Origin: Chelonoidis abingdonii
Lineage: Eukaryota > Chordata > Testudines > Testudinidae
Assembly (NCBI RefSeq): GCF_003597395.2
Contig: NC_133772.1
Span: 144,321,999 to 144,385,998, forward strand
Direction of reading: 5' to 3'
Length of the DNA: 64,000 nucleotides
In this document: positions 1-10,496 of the stretch, one piece after another
Layout of the letters: each line of letters starts with the position of its first letter
Position numbering within the stretch: position 1 is the first letter of the stretch
Program-made: the position numbers and the translations under genes
Notes under the pieces: generated by a model
Database searches by the model: none
What the model was told of the DNA's origin: nothing
Seen by the model: only the letters and a program-made list of their open reading frames with translations

Positions 1-790
1 GACTCCTTTCCCCCTCATGTTATTTTCCCAGGGGATCCTGCCCATCAGCTCCCTGAGGGAGCCAAAGTCTGCTTTTCTAAAGTCCAGGGTCCGTATTCTG
101 CTGCTCTCCTTTCTTCCTTGTGTCGGGATCCTGAACTCAACCATCTCATGGTCACTGCATCCCAGGTTCCCATCCACTTTTGCTTCCCCTACTACTTCTT
201 CCCTGTTTGCGAGCAGCAGGTCAGGAAGAGCTCTGCCCCTAGTTGGTTCCTCCAGCACTTGCACCAGGAAATTGTCCCCTGCCCTTTCCAAAAACTTCCC
301 GGATTGTCTGTGCACTGCTGTATTGCTCTCCCAGCAGATATCAGGGTGATTGAAGTCCCCCACGAGAACCAGGGTCTGTGATCTAGTAACTTATGTTAAT
401 TGCTGGAAGAAAGGCTCATCCACCTCATCCCCCTGGTCTGGTGGTCTATAGCAGACTCCCACCACGACATCCCCCTTGTTGCTCACACTTCTAAACTTAA
501 TCCAGAGACTCTCGGTTTTTTCTGCAGTTTCATACCAGAGCTCTGAGCAGTCATACTGCTCTCTTACATACAGTACAACTCCCCAACCTTTTCTGCCCTG
601 CTTGTCCTTCCTGAACAGTTTAATCCATCCAAGACAGTACTCCAGTCATGTGAGTTATCCCACCAAGTCTCTGTGATTCCAATCACATCATAATTCCTTA
701 ATTGTGCCAGCACTTCCAGTTCTCCCTTCCTGTTTCCCAGACTTCTTGCATTTGTGTATAGGCACTTAAATTAATTCGCTGATTGTCCTG
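1..790 (-). mobile_element. CR1 LINE ORF2, endonuclease part (decayed, minus strand)
   Basis: Read on the minus strand this is the start of a CR1 ORF2 protein, whose apurinic-like endonuclease nicks target DNA for target-primed reverse transcription. Three endonuclease motifs are readable: the glutamate motif TETWW (codons near 660-677), GDFN at 360-349 and SDH at 156-148. Between them lies a CYRPPDQ segment, also typical of CR1. The frame is broken by stops and shifts, so the copy is dead. The reverse transcriptase part would lie to the left, outside the window. It is contiguous with the ORF1 relic to the right, in the expected ORF1-then-ORF2 order on the minus strand. The CR1 assignment is firm; the subfamily was not determined. 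Confidence 0.85.
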
Positions 791-904
791 CTTTCTCAGT
801 ATGAGGCAGGAGTCCTCCCCTCTTGTGCTCTCCTGCTCGTGCTTCCTCCCGGTATTCCACTTCCCCACTTACCTTAGGGCTTTGGTCTCCTTCCCCTGGT
901 GAAC

Positions 905-1393
905 CTATTTTAAAGTCCTCCTCATTAGGTTAGCCAGCCTGCTTGCGAAGCTGATCTTCCCTGTCTTCATTAGGTGGAACTCGTCTCTGCCTAGCAATCC
1001 TCCTTGAAACACCATCCAACGATCGAAGAATCCAAACCCTTCTCTCCAACACCACCTGCATAGCCATTTGTTGACTTCCAGGATTCGATGGTCTCTATCC
1101 AGGCCTTTTCCTTCCACAGAGAGGACAGACAAGAACATCACTTGCACCTCAAACTCCTTTATCCTTCTTCCCAGAGCAACGTAGTCTGCAGTGATCTGCT
1201 CAAGGTCACTCTTGGCAGTATCATTGGTGCCCACGTGGAGAAGAAGGAAGGGGTAGCGATCCGACGACTTGATGAGTCTTGACAGTGTCTCCATCACATC
1301 GTGAATCCTAGCTCCTTGCAAGCAGCACACTTCTCGGTTTTCCCGGTTGGGTCAGTAGATAGATGGCTCAGTCCCCCTGAGGAGGGAGTCCCT
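905..1393 (-). pseudogene. CR1 ORF1 remnant with SGNH/GDSL esterase domain
   Basis: ORF1 proteins of some CR1 families carry an SGNH-type esterase; this copy shows its C-terminal part. Minus-strand reading runs from codon 1393-1391 to the stop at 907-905. Visible blocks are RDSLLRG (codons 1393-1373; the usual block I reads GDS, so the Gly is replaced but the nucleophile Ser remains), HVGTND (block III), and a DEFHL segment giving the Asp/His pair of block V. One in-frame TGA at 1354-1352 separates block I from the 141-codon open stretch that follows. CR1 ORF2 follows in the same orientation at about 790. A relic, not a host gene. Confidence 0.8.
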
Positions 1394-1413
1394 AACCCCC
1401 CCCCCACCAAGAA

Positions 1414-1835
1414 TGATTAAAGAGTTAGAAAACATGCCTTATAGTGACAGACTGAAGGAGCTCAATCTATTTAGCTTAACAAGGGATGACTTGATTACAG
1501 TCTTTATATATCTATATGCAGTATCAATATTTAATCATGGGCTCTTAAGTCTAGCAGAGCAAGGTATAAACTGATCCAGTGGCTGAAAGCTGATCCTAAA
1601 CAAATTCAGCCTGGAGATAAGGGTATATTTTTAACTGTGAGGGTAATTAACAATTGGAACAATTTGCCAAAATTGACAGTAGATTGTCTATAATGGACAA
1701 TTTTTAAATCAAAATTGGCTCTAGGGATTATTTTGGGGAAGTTCTGTGTCCTGTGTTATGGAGGAGGTCAGACTAGATACTCACAATGATCCCTTTTGCC
1801 CTTGGAATATATGAATCTATGTCTTCCATAGCGAT
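1414..1835 (+). mobile_element. CR1 LINE 3' end (plus strand)
   Basis: A 5'-truncated CR1 3' end: the last RT-region stretch (beginning near AAAGAGTTAGAAAACATGCC), then the 3' UTR. It closes with the diagnostic CR1 terminus: a GTCAGACTAGAT-type motif near 1,769 and a tail of short ATGAATCTAT-like repeats at 1,820-1,835. It abuts the opposite-strand CR1 at a C-rich tract (1,396-1,408). Confidence 0.85.
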
Positions 1836-2814
1836 GGACTGGATTCCTCAGATGCCGCTCCATTGGGATTCCTCATTAAATTCTCATAATTTATTCCAAG
1901 CTCTAGTTTTAACTCTCAATACAGTATTTTAATGGCTCCCATAAATATGATTTCTTGCCTGTCTAATGTTGCTATTGGTTTCTGGAGCTTCAGAGGGTAA
2001 TATAAGAATATGAAGATGATAAATCTAGAAATCTAGTGAACTATCTAAAACTGTTCCAGAAGTAAGTGAAATGGAGATATGCAGATTTGCTCTCACTTTA
2101 GACACTTTAATGTTTGCTCTACTCCTAGCTAGCTGAATAGCTTGCGTTAAAATGTTCAGGGATCTTGAATGTCAATGAAATTTTCTTCTTCATTATGCCA
2201 TGATGTCGTGCTACGTGGCTTACATCATAAATGTATTGTTCTTTTTGCAGCATACTGTAGGTGAAGCTAATGCCCTCATCATGACCCAATATCAATGAGA
2301 TACTGTTCCTGCTATTCATAGGCTTAATCCTTGCTTTTCTGAACATAGAAATCTTAAAAAGACATTGCCTGTGAGGACTGTCTTTCCCATCCCAAAGGTG
2401 CAGAGCAAGGCACTCAGGAAGAAGTCTCTGCAAGGGCTTGATCCTCTACCAGATGAAATGAAAGACAAAACTCCCACTGAATTCAGTGGTGCAGGGTTGG
2501 GCACCCACAGCCTGTGTAGGAGGAGTGGGTATGTCCCTAAGATGTGCTTTGGGGCAATACAGCTTTGCTGGGCCCAGGGTCTTTAACCACCACCCCTTTC
2601 CACACCTCTCTCTGGAGAATCACTGTGCAGTTTGGCTTTGTGTAGAGGAGTGTAAGGTGTCCCCCTGAAAGGGTGGCCTTCTTCCTACCTTCTTCCCCAG
2701 GCATGGGAAGTGTAGGTGTTCTGCTGTGTTTCAGGCCTTGTGTCTCTCTGGAGTGGGAGGGCTGGTTGAGGATTAGACTGTCTATGGTACTACACATCAC
2801 CCATCACCAGAGTA
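1836..2814. other. No gene or element recognised
   Basis: Only short spurious open frames. The one structure seen is a perfect 16-bp palindrome, CCACTGAATTCAGTGG, at 2,474-2,489, of the kind also found in hairpins at 25.7, 27.2 and 63.2 kb. Confidence 0.5.
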
Positions 2815-2925
2815 TCTGAGCACAACCATTACTGTATTATCCTCACAAGCCCCCTGGGAGGAGGGCAAATGTTATTACCCAGTTGTTCGGATGGGGCACG
2901 CAGGCGCAGAGGGTGGGGTTCACAA
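2815..2925 (-). repeat. MIR-like SINE fragment, antisense
   Basis: Reads as the antisense core/3' part of a MIR (CORE-SINE): a stretch of the type TTATTACCCAG followed by a GGGG..GCGCAGAGG stretch corresponding to the MIR 'gaggcacagagagg' region. Old and diverged. The tRNA head is missing on the right. Confidence 0.5.
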
Positions 2926-3355
2926 GTGAATTGAAATGAATGGGAGTTAGATGTCAACATGCCTTTGTGAATCCCAGCCAGGAAAATTAAGACCTGGGTG
3001 CTCTAGAGGAGTTAGGCACCTCAGACCTACATCCAAGTTTTGGCTCCACAGCAATGCACAAAACTCCTGTGTAACTGAGGAGGCCTGAACTCACTCAGCA
3101 TCTACATTTTCTGGGTAAAAGTCCCCTTGGTGTCCATGGTTCTCTAGGCAGCCAGACACCTATTTTGTACCTAAACCATGAGGTGATTCTCAAACTGGGG
3201 GAAGATGGGTGTTCAGCCACCTAAGTCATATGAGGGGCCTGATCTGCTAGGTGAGCTCAGAGGCTGCCTACTGGATCAAGTCCATTCAAAATCCAGCTGG
3301 AGGAGGAGGGCTGTTCTACTGTGAATAAATACTTAAATAGTCATTGGGTGAGAGA

Positions 3356-3415
3356 GACTTGGTAGTGCAGTGGTTAAGGCACCCACCTGGCAGACCAAGG
3401 GTCAAGTCCCCCATC
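3356..3415 (+). repeat. tRNA-like module, left arm of inverted pair
   Basis: Contains an A-box-like TAGTGCAGTGG (3,363-3,373) and a B-box-like GGGTCAAGTCCC (3,399-3,410) at tRNA-like spacing. It is not a functional tRNA gene: I could not build a paired acceptor stem. It pairs with the module at 3,552-3,615 on the other strand. Confidence 0.6.
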
Positions 3416-3551
3416 TCCAGTGACTTTCTTTCTTTAGCCAAAGCTTGAATGGGAGAGATTGAGGGAGACCTGCATCACACTATCCAATAGTGTGATTAGA
3501 GCATGCTCTGAAGAGGTGGGAGACCTTCAAATATTTTCTCCCCCTCAGACA

Positions 3552-3615
3552 GAGAGGGGAATTGAACCAGGGTCTCCTACATCCCAGGTGAGTGCTCTAC
3601 CCACTGAGCTAAAAG
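3552..3615 (-). repeat. tRNA-like module, right arm of inverted pair
   Basis: On the minus strand: A-box-like TAGCTCAGTGGG (3,611-3,600) and B-box-like GGTTCAATT (3,568-3,560). It is better preserved than the left arm and shares with it the stretch GCAC(T/C)CACCTGG between the boxes, so the two arms are inverted copies of one tRNA-like sequence with a spacer of about 140 bp. Confidence 0.6.
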
Positions 3616-3945
3616 TTATACTTGGGGACACCACCACCCCAATATCTTCCTCCAGCTTCTTGCAAAACAGCATAGATACCCACTTCCAAAGAGGGTTCCT
3701 TGCTGTGAATGAGAAGCAGAGACAGGTGCCTCCCTGCAGCTTAGGCTTAGCACATCCTTTCCATCATCCTCTACCATTGGCTATGTTAGGCTAGAGTGCT
3801 GGCTTTGCGTATTGCATTCTTAGGAATCTATCTGTTCCCATTCATTGTAACAGGAGCATAGGAGCCTAGCTGCAGTGGTTTTCCAGCTGCCTAAAAGTTA
3901 GAGGTTGTGACACTGAGCATCACAATACCTGACTCCTTTTGTGCA

Positions 3946-4055
3946 TCCAGGCCTCAGTGACTAGCCCAAGATCAGACAGAAAATTTCCAGCAGGGCAGGA
4001 ATTAAACCCCAGTCTCCCAGGCTAGTGTGCCAACAAGTGGACCACCTCTTTTCTT
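3946..4055 (-). repeat. MIR-like SINE fragment, antisense
   Basis: Antisense MIR middle and head: CAGTGACTAGCCCAAGATCA, then GCAGGAATTAAACCCC (the degenerate B box read backwards), then a GTGGACCACCTC end matching the tRNA-derived 5' end of MIR. Confidence 0.6.
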
Positions 4056-5052
4056 GTGGCTGAATGGAGTGTGATGAACATTAACAACATAGGGGTGCCT
4101 AGTTCACATTTTAAACACTAAGTAAGTGCTTAGGAAAGCAGCCAGACTGAGCCCTGAAAGTAGAGGCTCTGTCTATTCATCCCCCCAGTGCAAGCTGCCT
4201 CAGACTGCCATGATGTGTCTCTCAAGGGACAATCAAAGGAATATCAACCTTCATGCTTCAGGGAAGAAGCCAACCTCTAACTGGTGAGGGTTAGAGAGAG
4301 GTTAGCTAGAGCATCCCAACATTCCCTGTTGTGGGGTTTCTTGCACCTTCCTCTGAAACACCGGGCACTGACCATTTTTAGAGGGAGGGTACTGGGTTGG
4401 ATGGACACCAGGTCTGAACCAGTCTGGCAATGCCTACAAGGTGTAAGATATAAGATCCGCTTTCATGCCTATTCAGTCTCTAACATGCCAGCTCATGCCA
4501 TCGGCAATGGCTGAAGTATGGTCTTTAATCAAGGTTGGAAAACTATTGTCAGCCAATAATGTATTCCATGGATTTATCCATGGGTCTGTTTGCCAGATTT
4601 CACATGTTTTTCATTAGTCAGAGTGATTTGGTGATGAATGGTGTCTACAAACATATTTCAGCCTACAGGCCTGTTGGGAACTATCCATAGACCCTGTTTA
4701 GAATAATCACAATCGCTAAATCAATCTTAATGCCATATGATTGATCACCTAAATCACATGATACAGCTTCTGTGTTTGACTAAATGACTCCTTAACCCAT
4801 AAAGAGCATTCAGCTTCGCTGGGTGGGCACTTTCCATGTGAACACTCATATGAATGTGTATTTTCATGAGGATCCATGATACTTTGAAGATACTGGCAGA
4901 CCAAATGGTGCTCTTAGGAATGTTTGTAGAAAGCAACATGAATCCAGGGGTTTATGGATACTGACAAATCAAACAACTATTTGCAAGTTCTTTGACATCT
5001 GCATGAAGCTCTAGCTATTGAGGAATATGCAAGCAGCAGAAATACTATAGAG
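4056..5052. other. No gene or element recognised
   Basis: Unique-looking intergenic or intronic DNA with only chance-length open frames. Confidence 0.5.
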
Positions 5053-5680
5053 TGGTGATTATGGGGTGTGGCAAATTGCCGGTACTGTTCTGCTGGGTCT
5101 CGCGCTTTCTCTTCTCTGGGGTAGGTTCAGGGCACTATTGCTTGCCTCTGAACCGGTTCTTAATTACTCCACTAGTGTCCTTGGAGGAGGGGAGTGGAGA
5201 GGGAGGGACCTGGGCCCGCCCTCTACTCCAGGTCCCAATCTAGGGGCCCTGAGGGTTGTGTGTGAACCACTTGAACTAGCGGTTCCTTCCCTGGGTTACT
5301 TCCTCTCCTACCCTTCAGCTTGTGAGGGCTTCTTGTCTCCCTTCTACACAAGCCGGTGCCCCTTACCTAGGGTTTCTTCTGGGCTTCACAATCCACCGCA
5401 GCACTTCTCCAAACTTTCTATTTCTCTCTTTATCAAACTCTGTCTCCAACTTCTGCAACCTGCACTCTGCTCCACATCAAACCTTCCTCCTTCAACTCCC
5501 ACGCTGTCTGACTGAAGCAGGGGTTTTTATCACATGACTGAAGTCAGGTTGCTCTATTGGAGTCAGGTGCTCTAATTGAGTCAGGTGCTCTAATTATCTA
5601 AAGCAAACCTTCCTCCCTTGGCAGGGAATAAGGCCCCCTGCTAACACTCTCATGCTGCCCTCTGGCCATGCTGTATCACA
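5053..5680 (-). mobile_element. Probable solo LTR, antisense
   Basis: A 628-bp non-coding block, pyrimidine-rich in the middle, running from TGGTGATTATGG to GCTGTATCACA, so the ends carry a short inverted TGAT..ATCA. It resembles an LTR retrotransposon LTR known to me from turtle sequence. Near the right it has a locally repeated motif, GTCAGGTGCTCTAATT, at about 5,564-5,598. I could not find a matching 4-6 bp target duplication, so the exact ends are uncertain. Confidence 0.5.
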
Positions 5681-5875
5681 GGGGATAGTAGCAGAGAAAA
5701 GTATTAGAGGGCATTGCAGACTGAGAGGCCTGGGAATTACAACAAGGAGCTGCAAAAAGAAATGAAAGCAAGAAAAAGGCTTGAAGAAACAATAAATAAA
5801 GATAAGGGTGATGTGCAGACTGGAGGCTGGAACTGTGTGGGAAGGAAAAAGTGATCTATATGGTAACCTCTTGCA

Positions 5876-6668
5876 GTACATAAGAACAGCCATACTGGGT
5901 CAGACTAAAATCCACCTAACCCAGTGCCCTGTCTTCCAACAGTAGTCAATGCCAGGTGCTTCAGAGGGAATGAATAGAACTGAATCATTATGTGATGCAT
6001 TCTGTGTTGCCCATTCTCAGCTTCTGGCAAACAGAGGCAGGGCTGGCTCCAGATTTTTTGCCGTCCCAACTGGCAAAGAAAAAAAAAGTGAAAAAAGAAA
6101 AACCCAACTGAGCTGCTGCCAAAGTGCCGCCAAAGAGGAAGTGAGGGAGTAAAGGACCCGCTGCCGAATTGCCACTGAAGACGGAAGCAGAGCGATTGAG
6201 CTGCTGCCGAAGTGCTGCCGCAGACCGGGATGTGCTGCCCCAATAACAGACAGAGTGCCGCCCCTTTCTATTGGCAGCTCCAGGCACCTGAACAGAGGCT
6301 AGGGACATTTCAAAGGATGGTTTTGCATCCCTGCCCATCCTGACTAAAAGCCATTGATGGACCTATCCTCCAAGAAGTTATCTAATTCTTTTTTGAATCC
6401 TGTTATTCAATGGCCTTTACAACATCATCTGGAAAAGAGTTCCGCAGGTTGACTGTGTGTTGTGTGGAGAAATATGTCCTTTTGTTTGTTTTAAACCCAC
6501 TGCCTATTAATTTCATTTGAAGACCCTAGTTCTTGTATATGAGAAGGATTAAATAACACTTTCTTATTTACTTTCTCCACACCAGTCATGATTCTATAGC
6601 CCTCCTTCGTACCTTCCTTAATCTTCTTTTTCCAAGCTGAAATGTTCCAGTCTTATTAATCTCTGCTA
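5876..6668 (-). mobile_element. CR1 3' region, antisense, split by a hAT MITE
   Basis: Minus-strand CR1 3' UTR, beginning at the left with GTACATAAGAACAGCCATAC and continuing through a long stretch (6,360-6,660) typical of CR1 3' ends in non-avian sauropsids. The MITE at 6,038-6,290 interrupts it; the CR1 reads on cleanly from one copy of the 8-bp duplication to the other, which fixes both boundaries. Confidence 0.8.
6038..6290. mobile_element. hAT-type MITE, 253 bp, exact 8-bp TSD
   Basis: Flanked by identical octamers AACAGAGG (6,030-6,037 and 6,291-6,298). Inverted ends are CAGGGCTGGCTCCAG and, reversed, CAGGTGCCTGGAGC. An 8-bp duplication with CAGGG-type ends is the hAT signature. No coding capacity. 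Two more members of apparently the same family are at 53,925-54,188 and 55,708-55,994. Confidence 0.85.
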
Positions 6669-7250
6669 GGACTGTCAAGCGAATAAAAAAAATAGTGATT
6701 AATTGAGCAATTAAAATGACTCATGATTAATTGTGCTGTTCCACAATAATAGAATACCATTTATTTAAATATTTTGATGTTTTCTACATTTTCAAATATA
6801 TTGATTTCAATTGCAACACAGAATACAAAGTGTACAGTGCTCACTTTATATTTATTTTTGATTAAAAATATTTGCACTGTAAAAAACAAAAGAAATAGTA
6901 TTTTTATATTCACCTAATACAAATACTGTAGTGCAATATTTTCATCATGAAAGTTGAACTTACAAATGTAGAATGAAGTACAAAAAATAACTGCATTCAA
7001 AAATAAAACAATGTAAAACTTTAAGGCCTACAAGTCCATTCAGTCCTACTTTTTGTTCAGCCAATCACCCAGACAAACACGTTTTTTACATTTCCAGGAA
7101 ATAATGCTGCCTGCTTCCTGTGTACAATGTTACCTGAAAGTGAGAGCAGGCATTTGCATGGCATTGTTGTAGCAGGCATCACAAGTATTTTCTTGCCAGA
7201 TGTGCTAAAGATTCATGTCCTTTCATGCTTCAACTACCATTCCAGCTTCA
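6669..7250 (-). mobile_element. hAT transposon remnant with transposase C-terminus
   Basis: An AT-rich non-coding terminal region beginning at the left with ACTGTCAAGCGAATAAA, matching a hAT terminus known from turtles and crocodilians. The right part, on the minus strand around 7,080-7,180, translates to a decayed hAT dimerisation segment: SLSGNIVHRKQAAL is readable. Only the 3' end of the original element is present, and stops occur in every usable frame. No target duplication is visible because the other end is missing. Confidence 0.7.
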
Positions 7251-7364
7251 TCAGTTCCAAATAGCCTGTGTCCACATGGCAACTTCGCGCTGTCACAGAC
7301 TTGCTTTTCTACCCAAGCCTCACACTCCGCCTATCCACGATTTTACGAGTTCATCCTGGGATAT

Positions 7365-7450
7365 AGAGTCACAGATTCTAAGGCAAGGAGGGACCTCCTG
7401 CATAACACAGGCCACAGAACTTCACTGAAAAAGTTCCTGTGTCAACATCT
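7365..7450 (-). mobile_element. CR1 3' tip, antisense fragment
   Basis: Minus-strand CR1 terminus: AGTCACAGATTCTAAGGCAA at the left (the terminal repeat end), then GACCTCCTGCATAACACAGG. Short, diverged, and heavily 5'-truncated. Confidence 0.6.
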
Positions 7451-8745
7451 TTGACATCTATCTCCTAATGTCTCAGCAGCAGCTGCCTGAGCCAAGATAT
7501 ATGGGTATTTTTCAGCACCTCCCCCCTCCCCATCCTTCCAGGTTTATGGGATTTCTTATGCAAATTTCAGTAGCTGTCATACTGGATATCTCAACCACTT
7601 TGTGCCTCACAGTCTGGATATGGCTACATTACATGGAGCATATTTGTAGTGCCTCTGGAAGACAGGGTGAGTCAGCTGTTAATATGAAAGATTTTTCCAC
7701 AGTGGATTATGCCAGAAATTGCCTTCGCACACATGAACCAAAATTCATATAACTTCACTGACAGTCCCCTGGTCAAGTCAGGTTCACCCTCAGCAAGAAC
7801 TAAGGGTTAGATTCCCAAGGCACTGCAGCCTTTAGTAGCAGATAATGCAGGCATGAGTGAACCAAATAATGTAGGAAACATCCTAAAATGGAAGAGAATT
7901 CTTGCTTCAGAGCAAATATCCTGTAGTAATACAATTTCTCACTCATAAGGAGAGGCTTATTGAAATGACCTTAGGTTGGCTTCCCTCACAAAGGTGTGGC
8001 CTCGCTGCGCATATCTCAATTTTACAAAATCATATTGCTTATGCTGAATGAGAACCACGATTAGTTTATTTTGTCAGTCCATTTGGCAAACAATTTTGTA
8101 ACCAGTTATATGTGGCAAACAATCAATTGTTGTATAATTAATTACATTTTCTGCCATCGGCACTAAAGTTCACCAGGTTTTAACTTCACTTCTGTCCTTC
8201 CCCGTTCATTCTAACATCATTTTGCATTCCTAACAGAACAGCTTAGTTTGCTTTTTACTTTTAATTAAAAAGACAAACTTTTGGCAATCTCAAGCTCTGA
8301 AAATTAAAACAGTTCTTAATTAAAGTGCAATACAGTGCCAAAAATAAGCATAGTTAGCTGTGAAGTGCAGCAGTTAATAATGTTCTTCATTATATGTATA
8401 CAAAATCACAAGAACTTTAGAAAACAGCAGCAGAGTCTAGACAAAGGGACAAAATAATTACAATAAATCAGTGTTAAATAGTTTTGAATCCTTTTTGTTT
8501 TCCTTCCATTCCAATTACTCCCATCAGATGCACATCCTTTTTCACGTGGCATTCAATTAAGATCCTGAAATCATGTTTTCATATTTAATAGGTTATTAAT
8601 AATAATCATGGAGCTGTATAATTATCAGTGCTTATTGGGTCAGGTCTATGGTTGAATATATGAGTACTGGAATAGTCCCTTACCTACTAGCACAACATAA
8701 GCCTGTCCGCATTTTCCATTATGCCTATTACAAGACACAGATCCA
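7451..8745. other. No gene recognised; AT-rich unique DNA
   Basis: No element seen. The part from about 8,040 to 8,480 is AT-rich, not simple-sequence, and carries several TTTGGCAAACAA- and TAATTA-like motifs. It is considered as a candidate conserved non-coding element in the findings. Confidence 0.4.
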
Positions 8746-9301
8746 AGAGTGTGTCTACATTATGAAATTACTTCAATTTTATGGAAGTTGATTTTTGGGA
8801 ACAGATTGTATAAAGTTGAGTGCATGCATCAACACTAAGCACATTAATTCGGTGATGTGCATCCATAGTACCATGGCAAGCTTCAACATTCCGAGCAGTG
8901 CACTGTGGTAGCTATCCCACAGTTCCCTCAGTCCCCTCTGCCCATTGGAATTCTGGGTTGAGCTCCCAATGCCTGATGGGGCCAAAAATTTGTTGCGGGT
9001 GGTTATGCATAAATATCATCAGTCAACCCTCCCTCCGTGAAAGGAACCGCAAACAATCTTTTTCGCCCTTTTCCCTGGATTGCCTGAGCAGACACCATAG
9101 CATGGCAAGCATGGAGCCCGTTCAGCTCACTGTAGCAGTTATGAGCATTGTAAACACCTCATGCATTATCGTGCAGTTTATGTAGAACTAGAAGCTGAAA
9201 AACCAGGCGAGGAGGCGACGGCAGTGTGGTGACAAGAGTGATGAGAACATGGACACAGACTTCTCTCAAAGCATGGGCCCCGGCAATGTGGACATCATGG
9301 T

Positions 9302-10496
9302 TGTAAGCCGGTGCGTTCGGGGCCCGTCCCCTCAGGTGCTACGGGGAGCCAGGGCGCCTCCTTCCAGGCGGCCGGACGGCTCAGGCTCCGCTCCCGTACT
9401 CGAGGGCTGAGCAAATAAAAGTCTATAGGCCCTGGCCCTTAGACAGGGCAGGCAGCAAACAGTCCAGGCTCAGCTTAGGAGCTGAGCAAAACAGAATCGA
9501 AGCCCAGCCTCAGCAGGGCGGGGCAAAGCGCAAACAGTCGGGGCTCAGCTTAAGGGGCCGAGCAAACGCAAATCTATTAGCCCCAAGCCCTCAAGCAGGG
9601 CAGGCGCAGCAAACCAGTTCAGGGGTTCTGGACCCTTTTAGTAGGGGCAGAGACAGCAACAGTTTCAGGGGGGGGCTTGACCCTTTTAGCAGGGCAGGAC
9701 AAACATTCGGGGGGGCTCTGACCTTTTTAGCAGGGCAGAGGAGCAAACATTCGGGGGGGGGCTGACCCTAGCAGCAGAGCAGCAACCAGTTCAGGGGCTC
9801 TGGACCCTTTGGGCAGGCAGAGAGCACAAACAACAGACTGTTACTGCTGGGTGAAGGGGAACTGCGCCCGTTCAGGGCAGGGGGAACGCAGGCTCACCCA
9901 CTCCTCTGCGTCACAGCCCGGGCCCCTGCTAGCGGCTGTCGCCGCTGAGCGGTCAGGTGGGATCCGCACCGATAACGCTGACTGGCGTGATCGGTAGGGA
10001 TCGGCCTGATACACACGACCATGGCTCGGGGCCCTCTGCGGCCTGACTGTGTCAGCCGCCCCCGCTATCTCCAGTCCCCCTTCTCCCAGTCCGCCTTCCT
10101 CGCTACCCGCGGTCCCCAGACATGGTTCCTGGAGACCGCGGAGCAGTAGGGGTCCGTGTTCCCCCGGATAGCCGACAGGGTGTTGGGCGGGGTCCTCGGG
10201 GTACTGGCGCGGGGCAGGTCGGTCCAACGCTCCTCGCATAGTGGGCCCGGGCAGCTCCGGCCAGCGCTCCTCTGGTAGGTGGCCTGAGGTAGGCTGGCCG
10301 AGCGGGAGCTCGACTCACTCCTCCTCGCTCAGCAGCCAGCGCTGAACTGAGCTCTTTAGCCCGTCGGCTCTTAATACTGCCTGTACGCCGGCCTTGCATT
10401 CAGGGCGGGAACAGGCGGTAGTGGCTCCGCCCATGGGGGTGCCTGCTCTGGCTCGTTCCCCTCAGGTGCGACAGGGAGCCAGGGCGCCTCCTTACA
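9302..10496. mobile_element. GC-rich LTR-type insertion (1,195 bp) with 5-bp TSD
   Basis: Begins TGTAAGCC and ends CTCCTTACA (TG..CA), and is flanked by ATGGT at 9,297-9,301 and 10,497-10,501. Removing it and one ATGGT rejoins the Harbinger protein frame (..DIM-V..), so the boundaries are exact. It is CpG-rich throughout, has a minisatellite at 9,400-9,830, and carries an imperfect direct repeat of about 40-65 bp at both ends (core GGGAGCCAGGGCGCCTCCTT at 9,346-9,365 and 10,473-10,492). Minus-strand frames at 9,841-10,239 and 10,103-10,399 are Pro/Arg/Ala-rich and look like a by-product of GC content. It could be a solo LTR with internal duplication or a miniature (TRIM-like) retroelement; I do not recognise the family. 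Confidence 0.7.
9400..9830 (+). repeat. Minisatellite inside the GC-rich insertion
   Basis: Tandem units of about 40-47 bp built on the theme AGCAGGGCAG..AGCAAAC..TTCAGGGG..CTCTGACC, with unit starts near 9,595, 9,641, 9,688, 9,729, 9,770 and 9,810. Two longer units of about 70 bp, with CTCAGCTTA and GCTGAGCAAA, precede them. Units differ by small indels and G-runs. Confidence 0.75.

Larger units (their letters stand above)
2926..3945. repeat. Probable unclassified interspersed element around the tRNA-like pair
   Basis: Flanks of the two tRNA-like modules. From memory the whole stretch resembles a middle-repetitive element of reptile genomes, but nothing in this copy proves its ends: no terminal inverted repeats or target duplication were found. 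It has no coding capacity. The classification is a guess. Confidence 0.3.

Noticed and set aside
3356..3615. Functional tRNA genes
   Set aside because: Box motifs are present but acceptor and anticodon stems cannot be formed in either arm.
7215..7752. Adjacent open frames of 79 and 94 codons on the plus strand
   Set aside because: No domain, no splice-consistent structure, and the first overlaps an antisense CR1 tip.
9841..10399. Two overlapping minus-strand open frames of 132 and 98 codons
   Set aside because: Located in a CpG-rich LTR-like insertion; composition is Pro/Arg/Ala/Gly-driven and no domain is recognisable, so GC content explains the openness.
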